The notes: generated by a model from the letters alone, not told the origin. DNA of 13,854 nucleotides from Pseudomonadota bacterium (GCA_018241165.1 JAFEEK010000181.1:1-13854); one strand, 5' to 3'; shown: positions 1 through 6,712, counted from the stretch's first letter. Made by a program: numbers and translations.

Positions 1-167
1 AGGCCGAGCAGGTGGCGCAACAGCGTGCTTTTTCCGGAACCCGATCCGCCCATGATCACGCGGATCTCGCCGGCGTTCACCGCAAAATCCACGCCGTTGA
101 GAATGCGCCGCCGCCCGTACCAGGCCTCGAGTTTCTCTACGTCGATCAGTGGCTTGGCGGCATTCAT
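1..167 (-). CDS. mlaF: ABC transporter ATP-binding protein, MlaF-type (N-terminal part, runs off left edge)
   Basis: Only the first 55 codons are present. The translation starts MNAAKPLIDVEKLEAWYGRR and reaches a clear Walker A motif, GGSGSGKST, at about residues 41-49, followed by LLRHLLG. This is the nucleotide-binding subunit of an ABC importer/exporter. Because it follows an MlaE-type permease, I assign it to the MlaFE lipid-transport family, which moves phospholipid between inner and outer membrane with an MCE-domain partner. The ATG (167-165) overlaps the TGA of the permease gene (166-164) as ATGA, so translation is probably coupled; no strong ribosome binding site is visible. The MCE (MlaD-like) partner would lie beyond the left edge. 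The family is certain at the ABC-ATPase level; the MlaF assignment rests on context. Confidence 0.85.
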   Translation of the reverse strand, partial: MNAAKPLIDVEKLEAWYGRRRILNGVDFAVNAGEIRVIMGGSGSGKSTLLRHLLG

Positions 168-961
168 CGGTTGAGGAAAAACGAAAAAATCATGTCGACC
201 ACGATGATCCAGCAGATCGACAACACCACGGCGCGCGTGGTCGCACGGCCCACGCCTTCGGCGCCACCGGCCACGGAAAATCCCGTACTCACGCCGATCA
301 GGGTGATGAGCACGGCGAACACCGCGGACTTGGCGACGCCCTGCCAGACATCGCCCGCCGTCAACAACGACAAGGTTTGCATGATGTACGCCGCCGGCGT
401 GACGTTGAGCGCGGGCGAGGCATACAGTGCCGCGCCGGCAATGGAGACGGCATCGGCAAGAATCGTGAGCGCCGGCAGCATGACCAGCATGGCGATCAGG
501 GCCGGTGCGGCGAGGTAACGTACCGGCTCGATGCCCATCGTCGCCAATGCATCGACTTCCTGCGACACGCTCATCGAACCGATGCGCGCGGCCAGCGCGG
601 AACCCGAGCGTCCGGCGACGAGGATCGCGGTGATCAGTGCGCCGAATTCGCGCGTTACCGATTTCGCCACCGCGACCACGACCTGCGATTGCGCGCCGAA
701 GGCGGACAAAGCGGCGATGAACTGGATGCCAAGCATGATGCCGATGGTCAGCGCCAGCAGGACGACGATGGGCAGCGCATCCACGCCTATCTGGCGCATC
801 TGTTCGGCGACCGCACGCGGCCGCAGCGGCTGGCCGATGCGCCAGCCGGCGAAGGAAAAGTACAGGCTCTCGCCGAGCAACACCGCGGCGTAACCCATGC
901 CGGCGAGCGAACCGATGGTGGCGCGGCCGAGGGATTCGAGCGGGCGGACAATGACGTTCAT
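164..961 (-). CDS. mlaE: MlaE-type lipid ABC transporter permease
   Basis: This 265-residue integral membrane protein has the MlaE/TtgB permease hallmark at about residues 105-140: REFGALITAILVAGRSGSAL followed by AARIGSM and QEVDAL. About five hydrophobic segments are visible (near 60-85, 108-118, 150-180, 205-235, 243-263). In the family this subunit forms the inner-membrane channel of an MCE-type phospholipid transporter with an MlaF ATPase. The start ATG at 961 has a purine-rich AAAGGA about 11 bases upstream. It overlaps the ATPase gene by 4 bases. It is the only junction in this minus-strand cluster preceded by a long spacer (215 bases, with hairpins), so it may have its own transcription signal. 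Several paralogous MlaE systems occur in this bacterial group, so this copy need not be the canonical Mla locus. Confidence 0.9.
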   Translation of the reverse strand: MNVIVRPLESLGRATIGSLAGMGYAAVLLGESLYFSFAGWRIGQPLRPRAVAEQMRQIGVDALPIVVLLALTIGIMLGIQFIAALSAFGAQSQVVVAVAKSVTREFGALITAILVAGRSGSALAARIGSMSVSQEVDALATMGIEPVRYLAAPALIAMLVMLPALTILADAVSIAGAALYASPALNVTPAAYIMQTLSLLTAGDVWQGVAKSAVFAVLITLIGVSTGFSVAGGAEGVGRATTRAVVLSICWIIVVDMIFSFFLNR

Positions 962-1176
962 GGCTTAGCCCATCCTTTCCACAATGCGCCCGGGATAATG
1001 CACAAAACGAACACCCCCTTCGGCACGAAGGGGGTCGATGCGCAGCATCGGGGGGATGCCCAAAAAGAACATCCCCCTCAATCCCCCTTCCTGCGGAAGG
1101 GGGAAGCCGAACCCCTCTCCCGCAAGCGGGAGAGCGGGCAAGAGCAGCACCTCTATAACGGCTGGATTCGTGCGAG
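962..1176. other. Spacer between STAS gene and mlaE, hairpin-rich, no gene
   Basis: This 215-base stretch contains no credible gene. A 71-codon open frame on the minus strand is simply the translation of the palindromic repeats. On the minus strand, hairpin 1013-1035 is followed by a modestly T-rich run (GTTCGTTTTGTG), so it could act as a weak terminator or attenuator between the STAS gene and mlaE. A CATTAT hexamer at 1000-995 on the minus strand is a possible -10 box for mlaE, but no matching -35 is visible. Confidence 0.6.
1013..1134. repeat. Cluster of palindromic repeats (three strong hairpins, two weaker)
   Basis: There are three near-perfect stem-loops. The first is at 1013-1035 (10-base arms, ACCCCCTTCG, loop GCA). 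The second is at 1082-1104 (10-base arms, TCCCCCTTCC, loop TGC). The third is at 1115-1134 (9-base arms, CTCTCCCGC, loop AA). Between the first two lie a smaller hairpin at 1036-1050 (CGATGC/GCATCG) and a pair of 8-base arms at 1051-1058 and 1070-1077 (GGGGGATG/CATCCCCC). The third hairpin shares the core CCCGC-AA-GCGGG with the repeats inside the ATP-grasp gene at the right end of the window, so it appears to belong to a dispersed palindromic family. Such elements are common between genes in this group and can stabilise or end transcripts. Confidence 0.85.
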
Positions 1177-1515
1177 TCATGCCACTCGCGCCTCATCAAC
1201 GCCGGCAAACATCGGAAACACCTTGTCCAGTCGCGCCAGTTGCAGCACCGCCAGCACCGGCTTGCTGGCCGCGATCAGGCCGAAGCGTTTGTTCGTGCTG
1301 CGCGCGCGCTGGAAGCCTTCGACCAATGCGGCGATGCCGGACGAATCGATGTAGCCGACTTGCGACAATTCCACGCCAACACCGCCACGACCGAGCGCGG
1401 CAAGGATCGCATCGCGCACCTGCTGCGACCACGACAGATCGACCTCGCCCGACACGCGCACCAGCACGTAGCCGCCGAGATCCTCGCTGCCGCAGGCATT
1501 GCCCGTGTCGTTCAT
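1177..1515 (-). CDS. STAS-domain protein, anti-sigma factor antagonist type (SpoIIAA/RsbV or MlaB-like)
   Basis: The gene encodes 112 residues, essentially one STAS domain. The strand-and-helix pattern VLVRVSGEVDLSWSQQVRDA is followed by the phosphorylation-site motif YIDSSGIAALVEG, where SpoIIAA/RsbV proteins carry the serine phosphorylated by their HATPase kinase. I chose the ATG at 1515 because it forms an ATGA overlap with the stop of the upstream gene and because sequence further upstream is not STAS-like. The upstream neighbour carries both a PP2C phosphatase and an RsbW-like kinase domain, the expected enzymes for this substrate. The downstream neighbours are mlaE and mlaF, whose known systems use a STAS subunit (MlaB) to control the transporter. 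Which partner it serves cannot be decided from sequence. Confidence 0.9.
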   Translation of the reverse strand: MNDTGNACGSEDLGGYVLVRVSGEVDLSWSQQVRDAILAALGRGGVGVELSQVGYIDSSGIAALVEGFQRARSTNKRFGLIAASKPVLAVLQLARLDKVFPMFAGVDEARVA

Positions 1516-3191
1516 TCCTTGTCCCCGAAATCGATGCGCTTGTGCATGCGCAGGATATTGCCCTGCCCGTCCGCGGCCGGTTCCAGCTTCCAGTCGTCCA
1601 TCGTCATCGCGATGAACGGCAGGCCGAGTCCGCCCGGTTTGCATTCGGACAGGTCGCGCGGTTTCAGGCTTGCCGGATCGACCGTCGGCGCATGATCGCG
1701 CAATTCGAACGCGAGCATATCGCGCTCACGCGCCACGTGCAGCGCGATGCGGCGCGTGCATTCGCCGCCGTAGGCATGCCGGATGACATTCGTGCAGGCC
1801 TCGTCCACGGCGAGCACGAGCTGGTCGCGCAATTCCGGCGCGACGCCTTGTGCGTCCAGCGCGTGCCGCAACGCCGCGCGCACGCTGCGCATCTGCGCCG
1901 ACTGTGCGGGAAATTCCAGGTCCAACAAGGTGTGCGCGTGTGCGCCGCAGGGTTCCTGCAACAGCAGCAGGGTCGTGTCGTCGACCAGGTGCAGGCGTTT
2001 GAGATCCCCTACGACGGCACGCAAGCGCGCTTCGGGCATCAGCGCGGCGTGCCCGGCGATCAGGCCGCGCAGTCCGGCTTCGCCGAGCCTGTCGCTGGCG
2101 CCGGTGCGCACGTCGGTCGCGCCATCGGAAAACAGATACAACGCGCGTGCACCGAGCGTGAATTCGCGTTCGCCGTAGTCCGCTTCGGCAAGGATTCCCA
2201 GTGGCGGCCCGTCGGCGGGAAGTTCCTCGAACGCCTTGCCATCGTGCAGCAAGGCCGGCGGAAATCCGGCACTTGCCAGTGCCACCGTGCCGCTGGCGCG
2301 ATCGTATTGACCAACCGCGGCGCAGACGAAGCGCCCGTCCTGCGCGGTTCGGCACAGTTCCGCATTTACTTGCGCCAACCACACCGCCGGCGCCGGCGCA
2401 TGCGCACCGACCCAACGCAGCATGCTCGCCACGCGCACCATCAAGAACGCCGCATCCAGGCCCTTGCCGGAAACATCGCCGATCACGAACGCGAGGCGAC
2501 CATCGGGCAGATCGAAGAAATCGTAGAAGTCGCCGGAAATCTCGTGCGCCGGCAGGTTCACGCCGCGGATCGGGAAATCGCCGCGCCGGCGTCTGGGCAG
2601 CATGGATTTCTGCATGCGCCGTGCAAGCTCCAGCTCACGCTTGATGCGCTGCTGTTCGACCAGGCCATGCGCAAGTTGCGCGTTGCCGATCGCCAGCACC
2701 GCCGGCGCGGCGACGAGGCGCAGGATTTCCGCATCATCTTCATCGAACAGGCCGCCATCGCGGCGGTTGATGACTTCCAGAGCGCCGATCGGCCCGCGCG
2801 CGTTGGAAAGGGGCGTGCACAGGATCGAGCGCGTGACAAAACCGGTTTCCGCATCCACGCGCACGTTGACGCGCGCATCGCAGCTGGCATCGCGCACGAT
2901 CTGGGTGGCGTTGTCGGCGACACAGCGCCCGACCACGCCCTGGCCCACGGCAAGTTTGAGTCCGGTGATGTCGACCGGGCCGACGCAGATGCGGCACTCG
3001 ATGAGGCCGGCGCGATCGAGCAGGAACAGGCTCGCGGCCTCGGCCTGCATGAAATCGGCGATGCGCGTGACCGCCATGTCCAGGGTTTCGCGCAGATCCA
3101 GCGATTGCGCCAGCGCCTGGCTCAGTTCCGCAAGAAAGCGCAGCGCGTGCCGCTCCCCGCCACCCGCCGCAGCGAGCGGGACCGCGTTCAC
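1512..3191 (-). CDS. GAF - PP2C (SpoIIE/RsbU) phosphatase - HATPase (RsbW-like) fusion regulator
   Basis: This 559-residue cytosolic protein has three domains. A GAF sensor domain spans about 33-175. A SpoIIE-type PP2C phosphatase spans about 210-412, with metal-binding aspartates in GDFYD (221, 224), IGDVSGKG (239), SDGATD (356) and VDDTT (404-405). An RsbW-like histidine-kinase ATPase fold spans about 425-553, with an N box (E464, N468 in DEACTNVIRHAYGG) and a glycine box (GGLGL, 520-524). A helical linker at 176-198 joins GAF to PP2C. In the families, PP2C dephosphorylates and HATPase phosphorylates a STAS antagonist, and the next gene encodes one. The start is GTG at 3191, forming a GTGA overlap with pssA; the next gene overlaps by ATGA. 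The usual D-x-G of the ATPase domain reads DHA (499-501), a possible weakening. Confidence 0.92.
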   Translation of the reverse strand: MNAVPLAAAGGGERHALRFLAELSQALAQSLDLRETLDMAVTRIADFMQAEAASLFLLDRAGLIECRICVGPVDITGLKLAVGQGVVGRCVADNATQIVRDASCDARVNVRVDAETGFVTRSILCTPLSNARGPIGALEVINRRDGGLFDEDDAEILRLVAAPAVLAIGNAQLAHGLVEQQRIKRELELARRMQKSMLPRRRRGDFPIRGVNLPAHEISGDFYDFFDLPDGRLAFVIGDVSGKGLDAAFLMVRVASMLRWVGAHAPAPAVWLAQVNAELCRTAQDGRFVCAAVGQYDRASGTVALASAGFPPALLHDGKAFEELPADGPPLGILAEADYGEREFTLGARALYLFSDGATDVRTGASDRLGEAGLRGLIAGHAALMPEARLRAVVGDLKRLHLVDDTTLLLLQEPCGAHAHTLLDLEFPAQSAQMRSVRAALRHALDAQGVAPELRDQLVLAVDEACTNVIRHAYGGECTRRIALHVARERDMLAFELRDHAPTVDPASLKPRDLSECKPGGLGLPFIAMTMDDWKLEPAADGQGNILRMHKRIDFGDKE

Positions 3192-3976
3192 GGCGCGGGC
3201 GGCTCCGCGGCGCGCGGTTCATGCCGGCCGCGCGCGCGCGCGCGACCCCACAGCGTGACGATCGGCCCGGACAGCGCGTACAGCGCGGCGATGCCGAACA
3301 ACACGCGCGGCGGATTCACCGCCAGACCGACGAAAACCAGCACGATCAGGATCAGCCAGACGAACGGTACCTTGTCCGAGCGCGGCCACGACTTGAAGCT
3401 GTAGTAGCGGAAGCGGCTGACCATCAGCAATCCGGCGACGATCGCCACGAACGGGGTGATGAACTGCACCTGTGCGCCGGTCAGGCCCAGGTCGAGTACC
3501 GTCCAGACATAGGACATGACCAGACCCGCACCGGCAGGGATCGCCAGGCCCTGGAAAAATTGCTTGTCGGCGACGCCAACCTGGGTGTTGAAACGCGCCA
3601 GGCGCAGCGCGCCGCAGGCCGCGAAGATGAACGCGGCCGCCCAGCCGAATTTGCCCCAGGCGGCGCCATGCTCCTTGAGCGACTCCAGCGACCACACGTA
3701 CAGGACCAGCGCCGGCGCGACCCCGAAACTGACCAGGTCCGAGAGCGAGTCGTACTGCACGCCGAATTCGCTTTGCGTGTTGGTCAGGCGCGCGACGCGG
3801 CCATCCAGTCCATCGAACACGGCCGCGACGAAGATCGCGACCACCGCATCCGCATACTGCCCGCCGATGGCAGCGATGATGGCGTAGAAACCTGCGAACA
3901 TCGCGCCCGTGGTGAGCAGGTTCGGCAACAGGTAAATGCCGCGATGCGGTTTCGGCTGGTTGGATGGCACGTCCAT
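3188..3976 (-). CDS. pssA: CDP-diacylglycerol--serine O-phosphatidyltransferase (phosphatidylserine synthase, type II)
   Basis: This 262-residue membrane enzyme makes phosphatidylserine from CDP-diacylglycerol and serine, the first committed step to phosphatidylethanolamine. The CDP-alcohol phosphotransferase signature D-G-x2-A-R-x8-G-x3-D-x3-D is complete: D58, G59, A62, R63, G72, D76, D80. The N-terminal motif RGIYLLPNLLTTGAMFAGFY is typical of the integral-membrane (Bacillus-type) PssA, unlike the peripheral E. coli enzyme. About seven to eight hydrophobic segments follow, and the tail after residue 245 is Arg/Pro-rich and probably cytosolic. ATG at 3976 has GGGGA just upstream. It is the first gene of the minus-strand cluster and its stop overlaps the GTG of the GAF-PP2C regulator. 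A (CG)8 tract lies in its last codons. Confidence 0.95.
   Translation of the reverse strand: MDVPSNQPKPHRGIYLLPNLLTTGAMFAGFYAIIAAIGGQYADAVVAIFVAAVFDGLDGRVARLTNTQSEFGVQYDSLSDLVSFGVAPALVLYVWSLESLKEHGAAWGKFGWAAAFIFAACGALRLARFNTQVGVADKQFFQGLAIPAGAGLVMSYVWTVLDLGLTGAQVQFITPFVAIVAGLLMVSRFRYYSFKSWPRSDKVPFVWLILIVLVFVGLAVNPPRVLFGIAALYALSGPIVTLWGRARARGRHEPRAAEPPAP
3229..3244. repeat. (CG)8 dinucleotide tract within the 3' end of pssA
   Basis: Eight uninterrupted CG dinucleotides encode part of the Arg/Ala-rich tail (GRARARGR) of the phosphatidylserine synthase, about 40 bases before its stop codon. Alternating CG tracts can adopt Z-DNA and are prone to slippage. Any slip would change the tail and shift the stop relative to the overlapping regulator start. 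Confidence 0.8.
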
Positions 3977-4006
3977 CGCGTCCCCGTAAGTTCAAGCGTC
4001 GCCGGC

Positions 4007-4012
4007 AGTTTA
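4007..4012 (-). promoter_or_regulatory. Possible -10 box for the pssA cluster
   Basis: On the minus strand the hexamer TAAACT lies 31 bases upstream of the pssA ATG and matches TATAAT at 4 of 6 positions. No convincing -35 hexamer is found 16-18 bases further upstream, so this is a weak call. Confidence 0.3.
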
Positions 4013-4036
4013 CCGCAAGGCTGCGCCGGAACACGC

Positions 4037-4065
4037 TTTTCCGGCAGGTACCCTTGTGGCATAGT
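4037..4065 (+). promoter_or_regulatory. Possible promoter for the DUF4124 genes
   Basis: TTTTCC (4037-4042) and CATAGT (4060-4065) are separated by 17 bases and match the sigma-70 consensus at 3 of 6 and 4 of 6 positions. They lie about 60 bases before the ATG at 4126. The spacing is ideal but the hexamers are poor. Confidence 0.3.
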
Positions 4066-4125
4066 GCCTGCCGCAACAGGGGCAACATTGGGAGGCGCCG
4101 GCCCGGTCGGCGCGGGAGAAAGTCG

Positions 4126-4569
4126 ATGAACCGCAAACTGGTGTTGCTGGTCCTGTCCTGTTTCACGATTGGCGCGTACGCGACCGACCAGCAGGTGTAC
4201 AAGTGGACGGATGCCGGCGGCGTCGTGCATTTTTCCGACGCGCCTCCGCCCAAGGATGCCAAGGACGTGCAACTGATGCGGGTGAGCGGCAGCGACCGCC
4301 CGCGCAACGTCGACAGCACGCCGAACTCCGAAACCGGCAGCAATCCGGAAGGCGAGAACGGCGGCGCGCCCGCCGCTGCGCCAGCCGACCCCAAGGACGC
4401 CAACGCCAAGGCCTGCGCCACCGCGCGCAACAACCTCGACCTGCTGCAGAGCAAGATGCCGGTCAGCGTCACCGGCGCGGATGGCAAGCCGATCCCGCTC
4501 GACGACAAGGCGCGCGCCGCGCAGGTCGCCGCTGCCAATGCGAACATCGAGCTGTACTGCAAGCCGTAA
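4126..4569 (+). CDS. Exported DUF4124-domain protein
   Basis: The gene encodes 147 residues. An N-terminal signal peptide (MNRKLVLLVLSCFTIGAYA, likely cleaved after AYA at about residue 19) precedes the DUF4124 pattern QVYKWTDAGGVVHFSDAPPP at about 22-41. This is the short 'KW.D..G..h.sd.pP' fold found in many gammaproteobacterial envelope proteins of unknown function. A Gly/Pro/Ala-rich linker follows (about 60-88), then a helical C-terminal part with two cysteines (C92 and C145) that could form a disulfide in the periplasm. GGGAGA upstream of ATG 4126 is a good ribosome binding site. The open frame continues upstream but without signal-peptide character. It precedes a second, smaller DUF4124 gene, which suggests a pair. 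Its biochemical role is unknown. Confidence 0.85.
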   Translation: MNRKLVLLVLSCFTIGAYATDQQVYKWTDAGGVVHFSDAPPPKDAKDVQLMRVSGSDRPRNVDSTPNSETGSNPEGENGGAPAAAPADPKDANAKACATARNNLDLLQSKMPVSVTGADGKPIPLDDKARAAQVAAANANIELYCKP

Positions 4570-4846
4570 TCCGCCGCGCGCGCAAGGCCGCGCCTTGCTC
4601 GCGTTGATCGTCCTGCTCGCGCTGGCCGCCGCGGCGTGGTGGTATTTCGCACCGCACACCCTGCCCGATTTCGTGCAGCGTCAGTTGCCGGCATCGCCAT
4701 TGGCCAATCCGCCGCTGTACGAATGGCGCGACGCGCAGGGTCGTCTGCACGTGACCGACACGCCGCCCACCGACCGGCCCTACAAGACCGTGCATTTCGA
4801 TCCGAAGGCGAACGTGCTGCCAAAAGGCGTCGCGCCGAACAAGTAA
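4538..4846 (+). CDS. Membrane-anchored DUF4124-domain protein (start uncertain)
   Basis: The protein has one hydrophobic anchor (LLALIVLLALAAAAWWYF), then a short DUF4124 segment, LYEWRDAQGRLHVTDTPP, and ends VLPKGVAPNK. This is the same repeat-like fold as in the gene before it, here tethered by an uncleaved N-terminal helix with the domain probably periplasmic. The start is ambiguous. ATG 4538 gives 102 residues with an Arg-rich cytosolic N-terminus but overlaps the previous gene by 32 bases without a clear ribosome binding site. TTG 4595 gives 83 residues beginning directly at the membrane helix, and has AAGG at 4584-4587 with 7-base spacing. No ATG or GTG lies between the previous stop and the helix. 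The frame and the domain are convincing; the function is unknown. Confidence 0.7.
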   Translation: MRTSSCTASRNPPRAQGRALLALIVLLALAAAAWWYFAPHTLPDFVQRQLPASPLANPPLYEWRDAQGRLHVTDTPPTDRPYKTVHFDPKANVLPKGVAPNK

Positions 4847-4862
4847 CCTTGTCGCCGGCTGC

Positions 4863-4868
4863 TACAAT
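4863..4868 (+). promoter_or_regulatory. -10 box of a likely proS promoter
   Basis: TACAAT, a 5 of 6 match to TATAAT, lies 32 bases before the proS ATG in the short spacer after the DUF4124 gene. No good -35 hexamer is seen about 17 bases upstream (CAAGTA at 4840-4845), so activity may be modest or factor-dependent. Confidence 0.5.
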
Positions 4869-4900
4869 CGCCGATTCCCGTTCGCGATCATTCGTTTGCC

Positions 4901-6601
4901 ATGCGCCTTTCAAAATTCCATCTCGCCACCGTCAAGGAAGTCCCCGCCGACGCGGAAATCGCCAGCCACCGCTTGATGCTGCGCGCAGGCATGCTGCGCA
5001 AGCTCGGCGCCGGTCTGTACACTTGGTCGCCGCTGGGCCTGAAGGTGCTCAAGAAGGTCGAGGCCATCGTGCGCGAAGAAATGGATCGCGCCGGCGCGCT
5101 GGAAGTGGTCATGCCGACGGTGCAACCGCGCGAGTTGTGGGACGAAACCGGACGTTGGCAGAAGTTCGGCCCGCAATTGCTGAAGATCAAGGATCGCAAG
5201 GAGGCCGAATACTGCTACGCGCCGACCGCCGAAGAAGTCGTGACCGACTTCGCCCGCGGCGAGCTGAAGAGCTACAAGCAGTTGCCGGTGAATTTCTACC
5301 AGATCAACACGAAGTTCCGCGACGAGATCCGTCCGCGCTTCGGCGTGATGCGTGCCCGCGAGTTCCTGATGAAGGATGCGTATTCCTTCCATCTCGATGA
5401 AGAAGGACTGCGCCGCGAATACGACAACATGTACGCGACGTATGCGCGCATCTTCACGCGCCTCGGACTCGCCTTCCGCGCCGTCGCCGCCGACACCGGC
5501 GCGATCGGCGGCAGCCGCAGCAACGAATTCCAGGTGCTGGCCGACTCGGGCGAGGACGCGCTGGTGTTTTCGGATGGCTCCGATTACGCGGCCAACGTCG
5601 AACTCGCCACCGCGCTCGCGCCCGCACCGCGCCCTGCTGCGGCTGAATCGATGCATGAAGTACCGACGCCGGGCAAGTCCACCTGCGCCGATGTCGCCGC
5701 GTTGTTGCGCATCGACATCAAGCGCACGGTGAAATCCGTCTGCGTGATGGGCAGCGACGGCTTTGTTCTCGCGCTGGTGCGCGGCGACCACGAGGTCAAC
5801 GAGGTCAAGCTGCAAAAAATCGCTGGCCTCGCCGAGTATCGATTGGCCAACGAAGCCGAAATCCTCGATGCGCTCGGCGCCAAGCCCGGCTACCTGGGTC
5901 CGGTCGGGTGCGATCGCAAGAAAGTGCATGTGGTCGCCGACCGCGACGTCGCCGCGATGGCCGACTTCGTTGTCGGCGCGAACAAGGTCGATTTCCACAT
6001 CGCCGGCGTCAACTGGGGCCGCGACCTGCCCGAACCCGAGACGATCGCCGACATCCGCAAGGCCATCGAAGGCGATGCGTCGCCGGACGGCAAGGGTACG
6101 CTGCGCATCGCGCGTGGCATCGAAGTCGGCCACGTGTTCGCGCTCGGCACGAAGTATTCCGAGGCGATGGACGCAACCGTGCTCGATGCCGACGGCAAGA
6201 GCCGCCCGATGCAGATGGGCTGCTACGGCATCGGCGTGTCGCGCATCGTCGCCGCGGCGATCGAACAGAACCATGACGACGCGGGCATCGTCTGGCCCGA
6301 GCCGATGGCGCCGTGGCGCGTGGCTGTGTGCATGATCAATCCGAAGAACGACGCCAAGGTCAACGAAGCAGCGACCGCGCTGTACGATGAACTGAATTCG
6401 CGTGGCATCGAAACCTGCCTCGACGACCGCGGCCTGCGCCCGGGCGCGATGTTCGCCGACATCGAACTGATCGGCATTCCGCACCGGGTCGTGGTGTCCG
6501 AACGCGGTCTGGCTGCCGGCACGTTCGAGTACCGCGGTCGCCGCGACGCCGAAAGCCGCAATCTCACGCGCGAGGAGCTATTCGGACTGTTCGCCAGGTA
6601 G
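4901..6601 (+). CDS. proS: Prolyl-tRNA synthetase (bacterial type, with editing domain)
   Basis: This cytosolic class II synthetase of 566 residues charges tRNA(Pro). The start [20 protein letters not shown] is typical of the family. The catalytic core shows the substrate loop PTAEE (108-112), motif 2 around [17 protein letters not shown] (139-155), and motif 3 around [18 protein letters not shown] (439-456) with R448. Between motifs 2 and 3 is the INS editing domain (about 224-408), which clears mischarged alanyl-tRNA(Pro). It includes a lysine in TVKSVCV (K278) and a histidine in DFHIAGVNW (H366), at the places of the editing residues in the E. coli enzyme. The anticodon-binding domain covers about 470-566. 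Full length, no defects. It has its own -10 box and ends ahead of an inverted REP pair. Confidence 0.98.
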   Translation: MRLSKFHLATVKEVPADAEIASHRLMLRAGMLRKLGAGLYTWSPLGLKVLKKVEAIVREEMDRAGALEVVMPTVQPRELWDETGRWQKFGPQLLKIKDRKEAEYCYAPTAEEVVTDFARGELKSYKQLPVNFYQINTKFRDEIRPRFGVMRAREFLMKDAYSFHLDEEGLRREYDNMYATYARIFTRLGLAFRAVAADTGAIGGSRSNEFQVLADSGEDALVFSDGSDYAANVELATALAPAPRPAAAESMHEVPTPGKSTCADVAALLRIDIKRTVKSVCVMGSDGFVLALVRGDHEVNEVKLQKIAGLAEYRLANEAEILDALGAKPGYLGPVGCDRKKVHVVADRDVAAMADFVVGANKVDFHIAGVNWGRDLPEPETIADIRKAIEGDASPDGKGTLRIARGIEVGHVFALGTKYSEAMDATVLDADGKSRPMQMGCYGIGVSRIVAAAIEQNHDDAGIVWPEPMAPWRVAVCMINPKNDAKVNEAATALYDELNSRGIETCLDDRGLRPGAMFADIELIGIPHRVVVSERGLAAGTFEYRGRRDAESRNLTREELFGLFAR

Positions 6602-6609
6602 GACAACGC

Positions 6610-6693
6610 AGGGCGGGAGGAGCGAAGCGCATCCCGCCTTGCGGTTCAATATCGATGGCGGGATACGCCGCTGCGCGGCTGCTCCCGCCCTAC
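6610..6693. repeat. Inverted pair of REP-like elements (GTAG type) between convergent genes
   Basis: Two imperfect palindromes lie head to head. The plus-strand unit (6610-6638) begins AGGGCGGGAG and ends TCCCGCC. The minus-strand unit (6657-6693, read right to left) begins GTAGGGCGGGAG and ends TCCCGCC. The GTAG tetranucleotide before the stem is the mark of REP sequences mobilised by REP-associated tyrosine transposases. The outer arms, AGGGCGGGAG (6610-6619) and CTCCCGCCCT (6682-6691), are perfectly complementary, so the whole 84-base block can fold as one structure. It sits exactly between the stop codons of proS and the convergent minus-strand gene and probably serves as a bidirectional 3' end or transcript stabiliser. 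No transposase gene is in the window. Confidence 0.8.
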
Positions 6694-6712
6694 TCGAGTC
6701 CGACTCCGACCG

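Noticed and set aside
965..1180. 71-codon open frame on the minus strand in the spacer before mlaE
   Set aside because: The product (LPLAGEGFGFPLPQEGGLRG type) is just the translation of palindromic repeats and is common as a spurious frame in this bacterial group.
1516..1644. 43-codon N-terminal extension of the STAS gene
   Set aside because: It lies within the 3' end of the regulator gene in another frame; the ATGA overlap at 1515 and the STAS domain boundary favour the shorter form.
1038..3404. 788-codon open frame on the plus strand
   Set aside because: It runs antisense to the GAF-PP2C-HATPase gene and into pssA. The translation is Arg/Ala/His-rich low complexity without domains, typical of an antisense frame in high-GC DNA, while the minus strand carries clear motifs.
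3219..4913. 564-codon open frame on the minus strand
   Set aside because: It lies across pssA in another frame and antisense to both DUF4124 genes; the product is Arg-rich and shows no recognisable domain.
4910..6484. 524-codon open frame antisense to proS
   Set aside because: The prolyl-tRNA synthetase on the plus strand is complete with all class II motifs; the antisense product has no domain.
6610..6693. tRNA or structured small RNA gene
   Set aside because: The fold is explained by inverted REP units; no cloverleaf, CCA end or promoter is visible.
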